From Lineus longissimus (lineage: Eukaryota > Nemertea > Pilidiophora > Heteronemertea > Lineidae), in NCBI RefSeq assembly GCF_910592395.1, contig NC_088309.1, positions 10,108,501 through 10,172,500 on the forward strand: a stretch of DNA of 64,000 bases, read 5' to 3'. Position 1 is the first letter of the stretch. Each line of letters starts with the position of its first letter. A program made the position numbers and the translations under genes. The notes under the pieces were generated by a model. That model was not told the DNA's origin. It was given only the letters and a program-made list of their open reading frames with translations, and ran no database searches. Shown here one piece after another: positions 23,523 to 35,210 of this stretch.

Positions 23523-24719
23523 TGTACCTAACTACAAATGAAGACATTGTTTAGCTTTTCTTGTGAAATCTTTTAAACTGGTATCTTCTTTTGCTTTGTA
23601 CCTAACTACAAATGAAGACATTGTTCAACTTTTCTTCTGAAATCTTTTAAACTGGTGTCCTCTTTTGCTTTGTACCTAACTACAAATGAAGACATTGTTT
23701 ATTGTTTAACTTTTCTTCTGAAATCTTTTAAACTGGGGTCCTCTTTTGCTTTGTACCTAACTACAAATGAAGACATTGTTTAACTTTTCTTCTGAAATCT
23801 TTCAAACTGGTGTCCTCTTCTGCTTTGTACCTAACTACAAATGAAGACATTGTTTAACTTTTCTTCTGAAATCTTTCAAACTGGTGTCCTCTTCTGCTTT
23901 GTACCTAACTACAAATGAAGACATTGTTTAACTTTTCTTCTGAAATCTTTTAAACTAGTGTCTTCTTTTGCTTTGTACCTAACTACAAATGAAGACATTG
24001 TTTAACTTTTCTTCTGAAATTTTTCAAACTAGTGTCTTCTTTTGCTTTGTACCTAACTACAAATGAAGACATTGTTTAACTTTTCTTCTGAAATCTTTTA
24101 AACTGGTGTCCTCTTCTGCTTTGTACCTAACTACAAATGAAGACATTGTTTCACTTTTCTTTTGAAATCTTTTAAACTGGTGTCCTCTTTTGCTTTGTAC
24201 CTAACTACAAATGAAGACATTGTTTAACTTTTCTTCTGAAATCTTTTAAACTGGTATCTTTTTTTTGCTTTGTACCTAACTACAAATAAAGACATTGTTC
24301 AACTTTTCTTCTGAAATCTTTTAAACTGGTGTCCTCTTTTGCTTTGTACCTAACTACAAATGAAGACATTGTTTAACTTTTCTTCTGAAATCTTTTAAAC
24401 TGGTGTCCTCTTTTGCTTTGTACCTAACTACAAATGAAGACATTGTTTAACTTTTCTTCTGAAATCTTTCAAACTGGTATCTTCTTTTGCTTTGTACCTA
24501 ACTACAAATGAAGACATTGTTCAACTTTTCTTCTGAAATCTTTTAAACTGGTGTCTTCTTTTGCTTTGTACCTAGGCCTAACTACAAATGAAGACATTGT
24601 TCAACTTTTCTTCTGAAATCTTTTAAACTGGTGTCCTCTTTTGCTTTGTACCTAACTACAAATGAAGACATTGTTCAAATTTTCTTCTGAAATCTTTTAA
24701 ACTGGTATCTCGTTCTGCA
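23523..24719 (+). repeat. 75-bp minisatellite, about 16 copies
   Basis: The unit begins tgtacctaactacaaatgaa and contains cttttcttctgaaatctttt. Copies differ by point changes; one has an 8-bp and another a 5-bp insertion. It lies just downstream of YTHDC2 and abuts the 301-bp array. Confidence 0.95.
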
Positions 24720-24789
24720 GGACAGCGGTACCAAATGTCAATGCTGACGTGTTGATCTGTTGACATGCTATAGTGCTATAATACTTTTT

Positions 24790-25770
24790 GGCTCACCGTA
24801 GGGGAGTCTTTACAATACCGCAGTGTCCGTCGTCCGTCGTCGTCTGTCGTCGTCCGTCGTCGTCGTATCCTGTTTCAAAAACAGTGGCACGTTTCTTAAC
24901 CGCTAAGCCTATGAACTTGTAACTTTGTACACAGGACTCCCTTGGTCAGATGACCTGTGACACTAAATTTCGGTCCGATCTGATTCTTAATTTGGCCACC
25001 AGGGGGCCGAATGTAGATATCTAAAAAGTGTGATATCTCGCTTATTAATGACTTGTTTGGAATAAAATTTTTGTGGTAGGTACTCATAGCAAGGATACAT
25101 CATATATCATACGGGTTTTTAATTTGACCTACTTTTCAAGGTCACAGAGGTCAAATGGCATAAATTGGCTGTTTCAGTGTAACTATGGCACGTTTTTCAA
25201 CCTCCACAGCTATGAACTTGAAATTTAATACATATAACCCCCTATACCAGATAACCTCTGGTGCTGAATTTCAGTCTGATCTGATTCTCAACTTGGCCAC
25301 CAGGGGGCCGAATGTGGATACCTAAAAAGTGTGATAATTCGCTTATCAATAACTTGTTTTCAATAAAACTTTCGTGGTGGGTACTCATAGCAAGGATACA
25401 TCATATATCGTACAATTTTTTAATTTGACCTACTTTTCATGGTTGCAGAGGTCAAATGGCATAAATTGGCTGTTTCAGCGTAACTATGGCACGTTTCTCA
25501 ACCGCCACAGCTATGAACTTGAAACTTGGTACATATAACCCCCTATATCAGATAACCTCCTGTGCTGAATATCGGTCCGATCTGATTCTCAATTTGGCCA
25601 CCAGGGGGTCGAATGTGGATATCTAAAAAGTGTGATATCTCGCTTATTGATGACTTGTTTTCGATAAAACTTTTGTGGTAGGTACTCATAGCAAGGATAC
25701 ATCATATATCATATGGGTTTATAATTTGACCTACTTGTCGAGGTCACAGAGGTCACAACGCAGACACAGA
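24790..25770 (+). repeat. 301-bp tandem array, block 1 (3 units)
   Basis: The block opens with ggctcaccgtaggggagtct and a CCGTCGTCCGTCGTCG triplet-like run, then units spaced 301 bp (tggcacgttt at 24885, 25186, 25487). Each unit has ctatgaacttgaaact-like, ggccaccaggggg, gtgtgatatctcgctta and aggtcacagaggtcaaatgg segments. Units have diverged by point changes and small indels. Confidence 0.95.
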
Positions 25771-27056
25771 TATGGCCGAAATTGCATGTTTTGTGTTTTT
25801 CGTGTTGTGGCAATCCAAAGGTCGTGAGTTCAAACCCCGGTCAGGGACGGCCAAAAATATTTTTTTATTTTATTATTTTTTATCTTTTCCCTTTTGTCTT
25901 TTCTGACTTGTATCTTACATTTTCTTGATTTTTGGCTCACTGTAGGGGAGTCTTATGTAATACCGCAGTGTCCGTCGTCCGTCGTCGTCGTCCATCGTCC
26001 GTCGTCGTATCCTATTTAAAAAACAGTGGCACGTTTCTTAACCGCTAGGGCTATGAACTTAAAAACTTTGTACACAGCACCCCCTAGGTCAGGTGACCTC
26101 TGACACTGAATTTCGGTCCGATCTGATTCTCAACTTGGCCACCAGGGGGCCAAATGTCGATATCTAAAAAGTGTGATATCTCGCTTATTAGTGACTTGTT
26201 TTCGATGAAACTTGTGTTGTAGGTACTCATAGCAAATATACATCTTATATCATACGGGTTTTTAATTTGACCTACTTTTCAAGTTCACAGAGGTCATATG
26301 GCGAAATTGGCCGTTAGAGTGTAAACTATGGCACGTTTCTTAACCACTAAAGCTATGAACTTGAAACTTGGTACATATAACCCCCTATATCACATAGCCT
26401 CTGGTGCTGAATTTCAGTTTGATCTGATTCTCAACTTTGCCACCAGGGGGCCAAAAGTGGATATCTAAAAAGTGTGATATCTCGCTTATAAGTGACTTGT
26501 TTTCGATAAAATGTTTATGGTAGGTACTCTTAGGAAGAATACATCACATGTCTTACGGGTTTTCAATTTGACCTACTTTTCAAGGTCACAGAGGTCATAT
26601 GGCGTAAATTGGCCGTTGGAGTGTAAACTATGGCACGTTTCTTAACCAGTAAAGCTATGAACTTGAAACTTGGTGCATATAACCCCCTACATCAGATAAC
26701 CTTTGATGCCGAATTTTGGCCTGATCTGATTCTTTATTCGGCCACCAGGGGGCCATAATGGAAAAAGGAAGAAGTGCAATATCTTGCTTATTTGAGTGAA
26801 TTGTTTTCGATAAAATTTTTATGGCAGGGACTTCTAGCAAGGATACACCACATGTCCTACGATTTTTGGATTTGACCTCCTTTTCTAGGTCACAGAGGTC
26901 AAATGGCGTAAATTGGCCATTAGAGTGTAACTATGGCACGTTTCTTAACTGCTGAAGCTATGAACTTGAAAGTTGGTACATGTAACCCCCTACATCAGAT
27001 AATCTCTGACACCGAATTTTGGCCTCATCTGATTCTTGATTTGGCCACCAGGGGGT
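24993..27056 (+). promoter_or_regulatory. Seven CTCF-consensus-like cores at about 301-bp spacing
   Basis: Each unit of the two array blocks carries GCCACCAGGGGG, in most units within TGGCCACCAGGGGGC, the core of the animal CTCF consensus. Positions: 24993, 25294, 25595, 26136, 26437, 26738, 27042, all on the plus strand. The 12-base core is identical in 7 of 7 units although surrounding bases vary. CTCF binding itself is inferred. Confidence 0.55.
25797..25860 (+). mobile_element. tRNA-derived SINE fragment
   Basis: ggtcgtgagttcaaaccccg resembles the T-arm half of a tRNA (B box AGTTCAAACCC, 25827-25837), followed by a T-rich run. It separates the two 301-bp array blocks. The A-box half is not recognisable. 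Confidence 0.45.
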
Positions 27057-27145
27057 CAAAACTGAAAAAGTAGGACGTGCAATATCTTGCTTATTAATGA
27101 CTTTTTTTCGATGAATTTTTTATTGCAGGGACTCTTAGCAATCAC
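25934..27145 (+). repeat. 301-bp tandem array, block 2 (4 units)
   Basis: Opens with ggctcactgtaggggagtct and the same CCGTCGTC run as block 1, then units at 26027, 26329, 26631 and 26934 (tggcac spacing 302-303 bp). The last two units are the most diverged. The head sequence repeated 1144 bp after block 1 shows that the whole block was duplicated. Confidence 0.95.
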
Positions 27146-28454
27146 ACGATATTGATCTTGTTGATGTCATAGACAATTATTGGTTGGATCATAAACTTAT
27201 ATATACTGCCCTGTCTTATTACTTGACATCAATACACATCTAAAAAAGTCTTCATGCCTGATTGTGTTCACCATATTCACCTCTAAACTAAGCATGATCC
27301 TGCCTACTAAAAGATGTATACGGTGAGCACAATGGCCCCTGGCCGTTTCATTTATTTAAAGTGGTTTCATTGGATTATTTTCACACACCTGATAATTTTA
27401 CAATTCACTGATGTCTTGCCATTTTGTGCTGCAATGAATTTGGAAGTGTTGGTAGTTACTAGTATTAGAAATTCATGGTGCCTCACTCTGTACCATGGTG
27501 ATATGAGGCAAATAAAAATTACATCTTGAGACCAGAGAATAACTGAAGGAATGAAAATGTTGACAAAAACATCAGTAGCATTCTCTTTTCTTGGCATTTT
27601 CTGGCTTTCTGGATGTTTTTGGATAACCAACTTACTGCCTTTATGTTGAAGGCCCTTCCGGCTCTGTTCTGTGCTAGCCAGCAGTCTTTATCAGTTCTTG
27701 CCTGTATGTCATTATTGATCCATAGTTCTTTACTCATTATATGAGTACTGTTCCAATTCAGAGGGCCAGCACTGTACACTAATTAATCAGAAACAGCCGA
27801 GTTAGCACTTAGCAATTAGATTTAGCTTTGAAGCTAATCCTGTGGACCCCAACTCTGGGGCAATCTAGCATCGCTCCCTGAAGGGGGAGCACGGGGCACA
27901 GGGATAGTATTGACTGCTGCACTAAACATGTTTTCAATTTTAAAACACTGCCCACTAAATTAATGAAATTATATTTATGGTACTTGAGAAAAAGTGTAGA
28001 AAAAGTCCAGAATGACTTGGTGGCATCTCCCACTGCTCTCCCACTGACAGTGCTGTCCCTTTGTTTAAAGGGGGCTATAGGCAGGAGCAGAGGGACTAAT
28101 TTAGCCAACTTCAAGTGACTAGTATACACAGTAAGGGCCACTAAATATATTCCTCGTACAAACGTGAATCATTTCGACGTACTGTGAGATGTGAGAGACC
28201 CCTATTGGCGACTTTGTGTAACTTTATCTTGCCTTCCTAGCTGCTGCCTATATTGTCCCTTTAAGATTTCCCATATATTTCTGATGATGTTGCATTTGTT
28301 TGTTCATAATTTGTTTGTTAATTCTTATAGTCTTCTAGATACACGTCAATTGTATTTTTGATAATGTCAAAATATAAACAGAACACATAAAAAATCATAT
28401 GATAGATCGGTTTGTTTATTGTGATCATTTTGAACTTTTCATTGAACACTTTTA
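27146..28454. other. Intergenic, no gene recognised
   Basis: Contains the 3' flank of PGAP4, with a minus-strand AATAAA (plus TTTATT, 28415-28420) 35-40 nt beyond the stop. A minus-strand frame at 27809-28141 is open but unrecognised. Confidence 0.45.
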
Positions 28455-29780
28455 CTAATTTGAGAAGTAGGGATTCAAAAAGTTTTTACCGAGGGTGGAG
28501 TAAAGACCAATATGGTCAAACAGATTTGGTAAAACCATCCAACCCTTTGAACCAGTTTCCCTCAAATACATGTCTATGATCTTGTCTTTAGGGTGCGCCT
28601 TCCAGGGTGTGTCCCGAAGGTAATCGGCCATGAGTTTGCCACTGTGGGACGGGTACAGCATCGCTGGTGTGCAGCAAAAAGGCGCGGGAACAATCTGATA
28701 AAAGGTGACCGATAGGTTGTGGAGTCGTAAAACATATGGGTGTCCGATGCAGAAAAATAACAGGACAAAATAGAAAATGATCACAATCCAAAGAAATTGG
28801 GTATGTTTCCTTGGCTTCCAGAATTTTAAATAGATCCAGAATGTTATTGTACCAAAGATGGCACCTAGCGCTAAGAGTTTTGGTATCCTGTCGGCATCTG
28901 TACTGTAATACCGTAGAAGACGACTGGGGTGGAAGAGTTTAAAGTAGGCTATTCGATCTTGTTCATATTTGCTGTAATGTTGAAATGAGTACGAGGTTAT
29001 CCTGTGGATTACAGAGAGTGCATTTTCTGTTGGTAAAGCATCGTCCTCTAGCAAAAGGACAAATTCGGGGTTGTGATTTAGCGACTCCTGAAGACAGTAT
29101 GCGTAGTCATCTTTCTCTTTGCCAAAGACGTTAAACAAGTTGTCGTTAATTTGTCGCACCGGGCTGGCAAATCTTTCAAATATCGGAAGATTGAGAGTAG
29201 AAGCAACTCTGTACAGTTCTCGATTGTCGATAGGCCAAGTGTCGGCATTACATAAAGCAAATGCAAAATAATTCCTGAGACCAGAATTCTTATGGAATAT
29301 TTTTATAAGTCTGTGTAATTTTGCTATAGTCCTCGTCAAATATCCTTTCACCTCTTTTCTGTTGATGGATATCACTGTGATCAGAACGGTTGCGTTTTGT
29401 GGACCCTTAATCTTTCGGTTTCTCGACCCTATTGTGTCCAGAATTTTCTGATAGTCTTTTCCAATCCCGTTAAGATGTACGTAATCCCAAGCCTCGTTAG
29501 TCAACCGCTGATTTTCTCTCAATTCTTGCTGTGTCATTTCCTCAACACTTGGCACAAAACTTTCCATGAAATAAATAGAATATGGCAGTTTGTAACACAG
29601 TATTGGGAGGACTAGGAAAAATGTAACGACATACACCTTCAAGATGATACCAAAACTCTGGTGGTGCCAAATTTGGCAGAATCGATTTGTGAAGTGTGTG
29701 GTCAGTTTCTGCACCACTTTACTGAATTTATGACAGATGGCTGTCAACACTGGTCCACCCATTTTAGTAGCTTTCAACAT
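28455..29780 (-). CDS. PGAP4: Post-GPI attachment GalNAc transferase 4 (TMEM246)
   Basis: PGAP4 adds the GalNAc side chain to the first mannose of GPI anchors in the Golgi. The 441-aa product is uninterrupted by introns. The layout is characteristic: a cytoplasmic N-terminus, TM1 at about 43-63, luminal glycosyltransferase part 1 with the DXD-like EDDALP at 245-250, then two tandem membrane helices at about 299-320 and 327-346 interrupting the GT-A fold, then part 2 (GKLMADYLRD, DHIGLYSTLG). Human PGAP4 has the same unusual helix pair inside its catalytic domain. The first ATG (29780) has weak context; a second ATG seven codons on has AAAATGG and could be the main start. Single-exon coding is usual for this family, so it need not imply retroposition. 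Confidence 0.92.
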   Translation of the reverse strand: MLKATKMGGPVLTAICHKFSKVVQKLTTHFTNRFCQIWHHQSFGIILKVYVVTFFLVLPILCYKLPYSIYFMESFVPSVEEMTQQELRENQRLTNEAWDYVHLNGIGKDYQKILDTIGSRNRKIKGPQNATVLITVISINRKEVKGYLTRTIAKLHRLIKIFHKNSGLRNYFAFALCNADTWPIDNRELYRVASTLNLPIFERFASPVRQINDNLFNVFGKEKDDYAYCLQESLNHNPEFVLLLEDDALPTENALSVIHRITSYSFQHYSKYEQDRIAYFKLFHPSRLLRYYSTDADRIPKLLALGAIFGTITFWIYLKFWKPRKHTQFLWIVIIFYFVLLFFCIGHPYVLRLHNLSVTFYQIVPAPFCCTPAMLYPSHSGKLMADYLRDTPWKAHPKDKIIDMYLRETGSKGWMVLPNLFDHIGLYSTLGKNFLNPYFSN

Positions 29781-29818
29781 ACGAGGGAGAAAGTCTAGTC
29801 GTTATTCATAGGTCTACT

Positions 29819-30108
29819 GAAAATATTCCTGACTGATCCAGCTGGCTGTAAAGATGCCCCGTCCTATTGAAAACACTGAAATTATTCCTGACTGATCCAG
29901 CTGGTTGTAAAGATGCCCCGTCCTATTGAAAACACTGAAATTATTCCTGACTGATCCAGCTGGTTGTAAAGATGCCCCGTCCTATTGAAAACACTGAAAT
30001 TATTCCTGACTGATCCAGCTGGTTATAAAGATGTTCCATCCTATTGAAAACACTGAAATTATTCCTGACTGATCCAGCTGGTTATAAAGATGTCCCATCC
30101 TCAGAAAA
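29819..30108. repeat. 59-bp tandem repeat, 5 copies, upstream of PGAP4
   Basis: The unit begins attattcctgactgatccag and ends tcctattgaaaacactgaa. The array begins about 38 bp upstream of the PGAP4 start codon, so it occupies its 5' UTR or promoter. The last two copies share variants (ggttataaagatg). Confidence 0.9.
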
Positions 30109-30631
30109 CGGTTTGACAGTTGGCTGTTTCAGCTTGTCAGAAGAGAAATGCTCAGCATCACACTATGTCCATTAAAAATAGGAAATTGCGTCAAAGCTCA
30201 GGTTCTGTTGCTGCTTTTAAATGTCACCTCCTCCACATATTGGAAATTTTTCGTTGTTGCTTCTGTGAATTCCCGGGTGTGAATTTAAGGACAGCGTGCA
30301 CTGCACTGGTGTCAGCCTTTGTCAAGCACATTGTTTCATCACTCAAATGACGGGTATCCTCGAGTAAAGCTGGCCGGTCTGAAATGGTAAGGACATCTCC
30401 TTAAATTGTCCACACCATCTCCTCTCAAATAACTATACTGCTTTAGAACTGTACTACCCTGCACATGCCTTTGTGTTGGCTGCCATTAATCTATTGATCC
30501 AGTCCTCATTCGTCTATAAATAGGTCACCTGGTGAATATCAAAGAGTTTCTCTCGTTAACCCAATAAAGCTGAAAGTGTGATCATTCCTTGCTTGTATTA
30601 AGTTTATAATGGTCCAAATTTCGGTGGACTT
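30109..30631. other. No gene recognised
   Basis: Unique-looking AT-rich sequence between two repeat fields. A 76-codon plus-strand frame at 30120-30350 has no recognisable features. Confidence 0.4.
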
Positions 30632-30794
30632 CTGATAGTTATTGATAAAATCAAGTTAAGATGGTAATGCTTTTAGGGAGTTGCTATAACATTAATGAGA
30701 CAGCTTTATACTGGGGGCAATGGCACAATCTCCAGATTGATGCTAAAGTACACTGAGATGGGATGTTGACATAATGGGCAGAGAGACATAGAGA
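30632..30794. repeat. Leader of the nested satellite, duplicated at 34652
   Basis: ctgatagttattgataaaat through gggatgttgacataatgggc recurs almost unchanged about 4020 bp downstream (34652), bracketing the higher-order satellite. Confidence 0.85.
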
Positions 30795-31610
30795 GGACAA
30801 TGGCACAATCACCAGACTAATGCTAGGTGATCACCTGCTGGGAGTGTTGACACAATGGGCACATAGACATAGGGTGGACACTGGCAGGACCACCAGATTG
30901 ATACCAGGTGGACACCGAGAAGGGATATTGACTTAATGACAAGATAGACATAGAGTGGACAATGGCACAATCACCAGACTAATGCTAGGTGATCACCTGC
31001 TGGGAGTGTTGACACAATGGGCACATAGACATAGGGTGGACACTGGCAGGACCACCAGATTGATACCAGGTGGACACAGAGAAGGGATATTGACTTAATG
31101 ACAAGATAGACATAGAGTGGACAATGGCACAATCACCAGACTAATGCTAGGTGATCACCTGCTGGGAGTGTTGACACAATGGGCACATAGACATAGGGTG
31201 GACACTGGCAGGACCACCAGATTGATACCAGGTGGACACAGAGAAGGGATATTGACTTAATGAGAAGATAGACATAGAGTGGACAATGGCACAATCTCCA
31301 GACTAATGCTAGGTGATCACCTACTGGGAGTGTTGACACAATGGGCACATAGACATAGGGTGGACACTGGCAGGACCACCAGATTGATACCAGGTGGACA
31401 CCGAGAAGGGATATTGACTTAATGAGAAGATAGACATAGAGTGGACAATGGCACAATCACCAGACTAATGCTAGGTGATCACCTGCTGGGAGTGTTGACA
31501 CAATGGGCACATAGACATAGGGTGGACACTGGTAGGACCACCAGATTGATACCAGGTGGACACCGAGAAGGGATATTGACTTAATGACAAGATAGACATA
31601 GAGTGAACAA
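30795..31610. repeat. 162-bp satellite dimer (two 81-bp monomers), 5 copies
   Basis: The period is exactly 162 bp (ggacaatggc at 30795, 30957, 31119, 31281, 31443, 31605). Each dimer has two related 81-bp halves, one with caccagactaatgctaggtg and one with caccagattgataccaggtg. 81 is a multiple of three and one minus-strand frame stays open across units, which explains apparent ORFs rich in CPLYVYLLI-like text. I do not regard these as genes. Confidence 0.95.
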
Positions 31611-34600
31611 TGGCACAATTTCCAGACTGATGCCAGCTGAACACTGGAAGGGGATGCTCACAAAATTGGCAGAAGGCAAAGGGTGGCAATGGCACAACCA
31701 GCACATTGATGCTAGGTATACACAGCCTGTCCAGTTGACTCTCTCATCTCTGACCATCTTGGATACTTGAGCATCATGCAAACATGGTGAGACCAAATTG
31801 GGCCTGTCTTCTCCGCCATGTCTCCGAAATGGCGATGATGATAGTAATGAGAGAGTCACAACAACCAGACCGAAAGAACCAGGCTGCCCCGAGCATCTCA
31901 CCGACACGGAGAGAGATAACCAAGACAGTCTAAATCGGGCCTGGTCACTCCGCCATGCCGACACGGAGCGAGAGATCCGACAGTCACAACCACGCCGAAT
32001 AGAACTGCTGTATAGGTCGGTTTGCGTCAAACGCATATATCATATAGTTCGCTACTTTACCATAGACGGCCGGGCTGCTTTACTGCGGGAGATGAAGGGA
32101 ATTTGCAACAAATTTAATACATTTATACATACCGTTCGTCTGTTACCGCAAAACCGATCAGGAGCGTGCCGACTTTCTAGCTGTTGACATCATAACCATA
32201 CGTCCACGAAACTTCGCGTCGTCTTCTAAGGGCCTTCCTTTTGGAAATAAAGGTTGGGAACCTTGTCCATTCGGGGTCAACCTCCAATATCAGAATGCGT
32301 CTCATGTTTTGGAGGACAATCTCTTCCAAGATGGGAATTCTCAAAGGAGATTGTCTCATATGAGAGGACAGAGGACAGTCACCTTGAAGTTGGGAATCCT
32401 TCCTGAAGACACTCCTCGTAGTGCGCGCTATGTCTGTTACTAGGGATTCTGAACCATCAGAGTTAACCAGTCCGTTACTTCCTAAAGTACACTGAGATGG
32501 GATGTTGACATAATGGTCAGACAGACATAGGGTGGACAATGGCACAATCGCCAGACTAATGCTAGGTGATCACCTGCTGGGAGTGTTGACACAATGGGCA
32601 CATAGACATAGGGTGGACACTGGCAGGACCACCAGATTGATACCAGGTGGACACCGAGAAGGGATATTGACTTAATGACAAGATAGACATAGAGTGGACA
32701 ATGGCACAATCTCCAGACTGATGCCAGCTGAACACTGGAAGGGGATGCTCACAAAATTGGCAGAAGGCAAAGGGTGGCAATGGCACAACCAGCAGATTGA
32801 CGCTAGGTATACACAGCCTGTCCAGTTGACTGTCTCATCTCTGACCATCTTGGATACTTGAGCATCTTGCAATCATGGTGAGACCGAATTGGGCCTGTCT
32901 TCTCCACCATGTCTCCGAAACGGCGATGATGATAGTAATGAGAGAGTCACAACAACCAGACCGAAAGAACCAGGCTGCCCCGAGCATCTCACCAACACGG
33001 AGAGAGATAACCAAGACAGTCTAAATCGGGCCTGGTCACTCCGCAATGCCGACACGGAGCGAGAGATCCGACAGTCACAACCACGCCGAATAGGACTGCT
33101 GTATAGGTCGGTTTTCGTCAAACGCATATATCATATAGTTCGCTGCTTTACCATATACGGCCGGGCTGCTTTACTGCGGGAGATGAAGGGAATTTGCAAC
33201 AAATCTAATACATTGATACATACCGTTCGTCTGTTACCGCAAAATCGATCAGGAGCGTGCCGACTTTCTAGCTGTTGACATCATAACCATACGTCAACGA
33301 AACTTCGCGTCGTCTTCTAAGGGCCTTCCTTTCGGAAATAAAGGTTGGGAACCTTGTCCATTCGGGGTCAACCTCCAATATCAGAATGCGTCTCATGTTT
33401 TGGAGGACAATCTCTTCCAAGATGGGAATTCTTAAAGGAGATTGTCTCATATGAGAAGACAGAGGACAGTCTCCTTGAAGTTGGTAATCCTTCCTGAAGA
33501 TACTCCTCGTAGTGCGCGCTATGTCTGTTACCAGGGATTCTGAACCATCAGAGTTAACCAGTCCGTTACTTCCTAAAGTACACTGAGATGGGATGTTGAC
33601 ATAATGGTCAGACAGACATAGGGTCGAAAATGGCACAATCACCAGACTAATGCTAGGTGATCACCTGCTGGGGGTGTTGACACAATGGGCACATAGACAT
33701 AGGGTGGACACTGGCCGGACCACCAGATTGATACCAGGTGGAAACCGAGAAGGGATATTGACTTAATGACAAGATAGACATAGAGTGGACAATGGCACAA
33801 TCTCCAGACTGATGCCAGCTGAGCATTGGAAGGGGATGCTCACAAAATTGGCAGAAGGCAAAGGGTGGCAATGGCACAACCAGCAGATTGATGCTAGGTA
33901 TACACAACCTGTCCAGTTGACTGTCTCATCTCTGACCATCTTGGATACTTGAGCATCTTGCAATCATGGTGAGACCGAATTGGACCTGTCTTCTCCACCA
34001 TGTCTCCGAAACGGCGATGATGATAGTAATGAGAGAGTCACAACAACCAGACCGAAAGAACCAGGCTGCCCCTAGCATCTCACAAACACAGAGAGAGATA
34101 ACCAAGACAGTCTAAATCGGGCCTGGTCACTCCGCCATGCCGACACGGAGCGAGAGATCCGACAGTCACAACCACGCCGAATAGGACTGCTGCAAGGTCG
34201 GTTTTCGTCAAACGCATATATCATATAGTTCGCTGCTTTACCATATACGGCCGGGCTGCTTTACTGCGGGAGAGGAAGGGAATTTGCAACAAATTTAATA
34301 CATTGATACATACCGTTCGTCTGTTACCGCAAAACCGATCAGGAGCGTGCCGACTTTCTAGCTGTTGACATCATAACCATACGTCCACGAAACTTCGCGT
34401 CGTCTTCAAAGGGCCTTCCTTTCGGAAATAAAGGTTCGGAATCTGTCCATTCGAGGTCAACCTCCAATATCAGAATGGTCTCATGTTTTGGAGGACAATC
34501 TCTTCCAAGATGGGAATTCTTAAAGGAGATTGTCTCATATGAGAGGACAGAGGACAGTCTCCTTGAAGTTGGGAATCCTTCCTGAAGACACTCCACGTAG

Positions 34601-34645
34601 TGCGCGCCATGTCTGTTACAGGGATTCTGAACCATTAGAGTTAAA
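31611..34645. repeat. 1091-bp higher-order repeat, about 3 copies
   Basis: The marker tccagactgatgccagctga occurs at 31621, 32712 and 33803, giving two identical 1091-bp intervals. Each unit holds a GC-richer 750-bp segment (including gacggccgggctgctttact-like sequence) plus parts of the 162-bp dimer. Units one and two are near identical, including a 129-codon plus frame that opens at a TTG and not an ATG. Unit three has indels that break that frame. Confidence 0.93.
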
Positions 34646-34651
34646 GTGATA

Positions 34652-35210
34652 CTGATAGTTATTGATAAAATCAAGTTAAGATGGTAATGCTTTTAGGGAG
34701 TTGCTATAACATTAATGAGACAGCTTTATACTGGGGGCAATGGCACAATCTCCAGATTGATGCTAAAGAACACTGAGATGGGATGTTGACATAATGGGCA
34801 GACAGACATTGGGTGGAAAATGGCACAATCACCAGACTAATGCTAGGTGATCACCTGCTGGGAGTGTTGACACAGTGGGCACATAGACATAGGGTGGACA
34901 CTGGCAGGACCACCCGATTGATACCAGGTGGACACCGAGAAGGGATATTGACTTAATGACAAGATAGACATAGAGTGGACAATGGCACAATCACCAGACT
35001 GATGCCAGCTGAACACAGAATGCGTCTCATGTTTTGGAGGACAATCTCTTCCAAGATTTGAATTCTTAAAGGAGATTGTCTCATATGAGAGGACAGAGGA
35101 CAGTCTCCTTGAAGTTGGGAATCCTTCCTGAAGACACTCCTCGTAGTGCGCGCTATGTCTGTTACCAGGGATTCTAAACCATCAGAGTTAACCAGTCCGT
35201 TACCTCCTCT
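34652..35210. repeat. Partial further copy of the satellite
   Basis: Repeats the 30632 leader, one 162-bp dimer with variants, then jumps at about 35018 into the tail segment of the 1091-bp unit (gaatgcgtctcatgttttgg). Confidence 0.88.

Noticed and set aside
27809-28141. 110-codon minus-strand frame upstream of the YTHDC2-PGAP4 repeat field
   Set aside because: No recognisable features, no conserved motif and no splice partners.
30795-33963. Multiple minus-strand ORFs with repeated Cys/Tyr text
   Set aside because: They follow the satellite period, which is a multiple of three, and have no independent coding signal.
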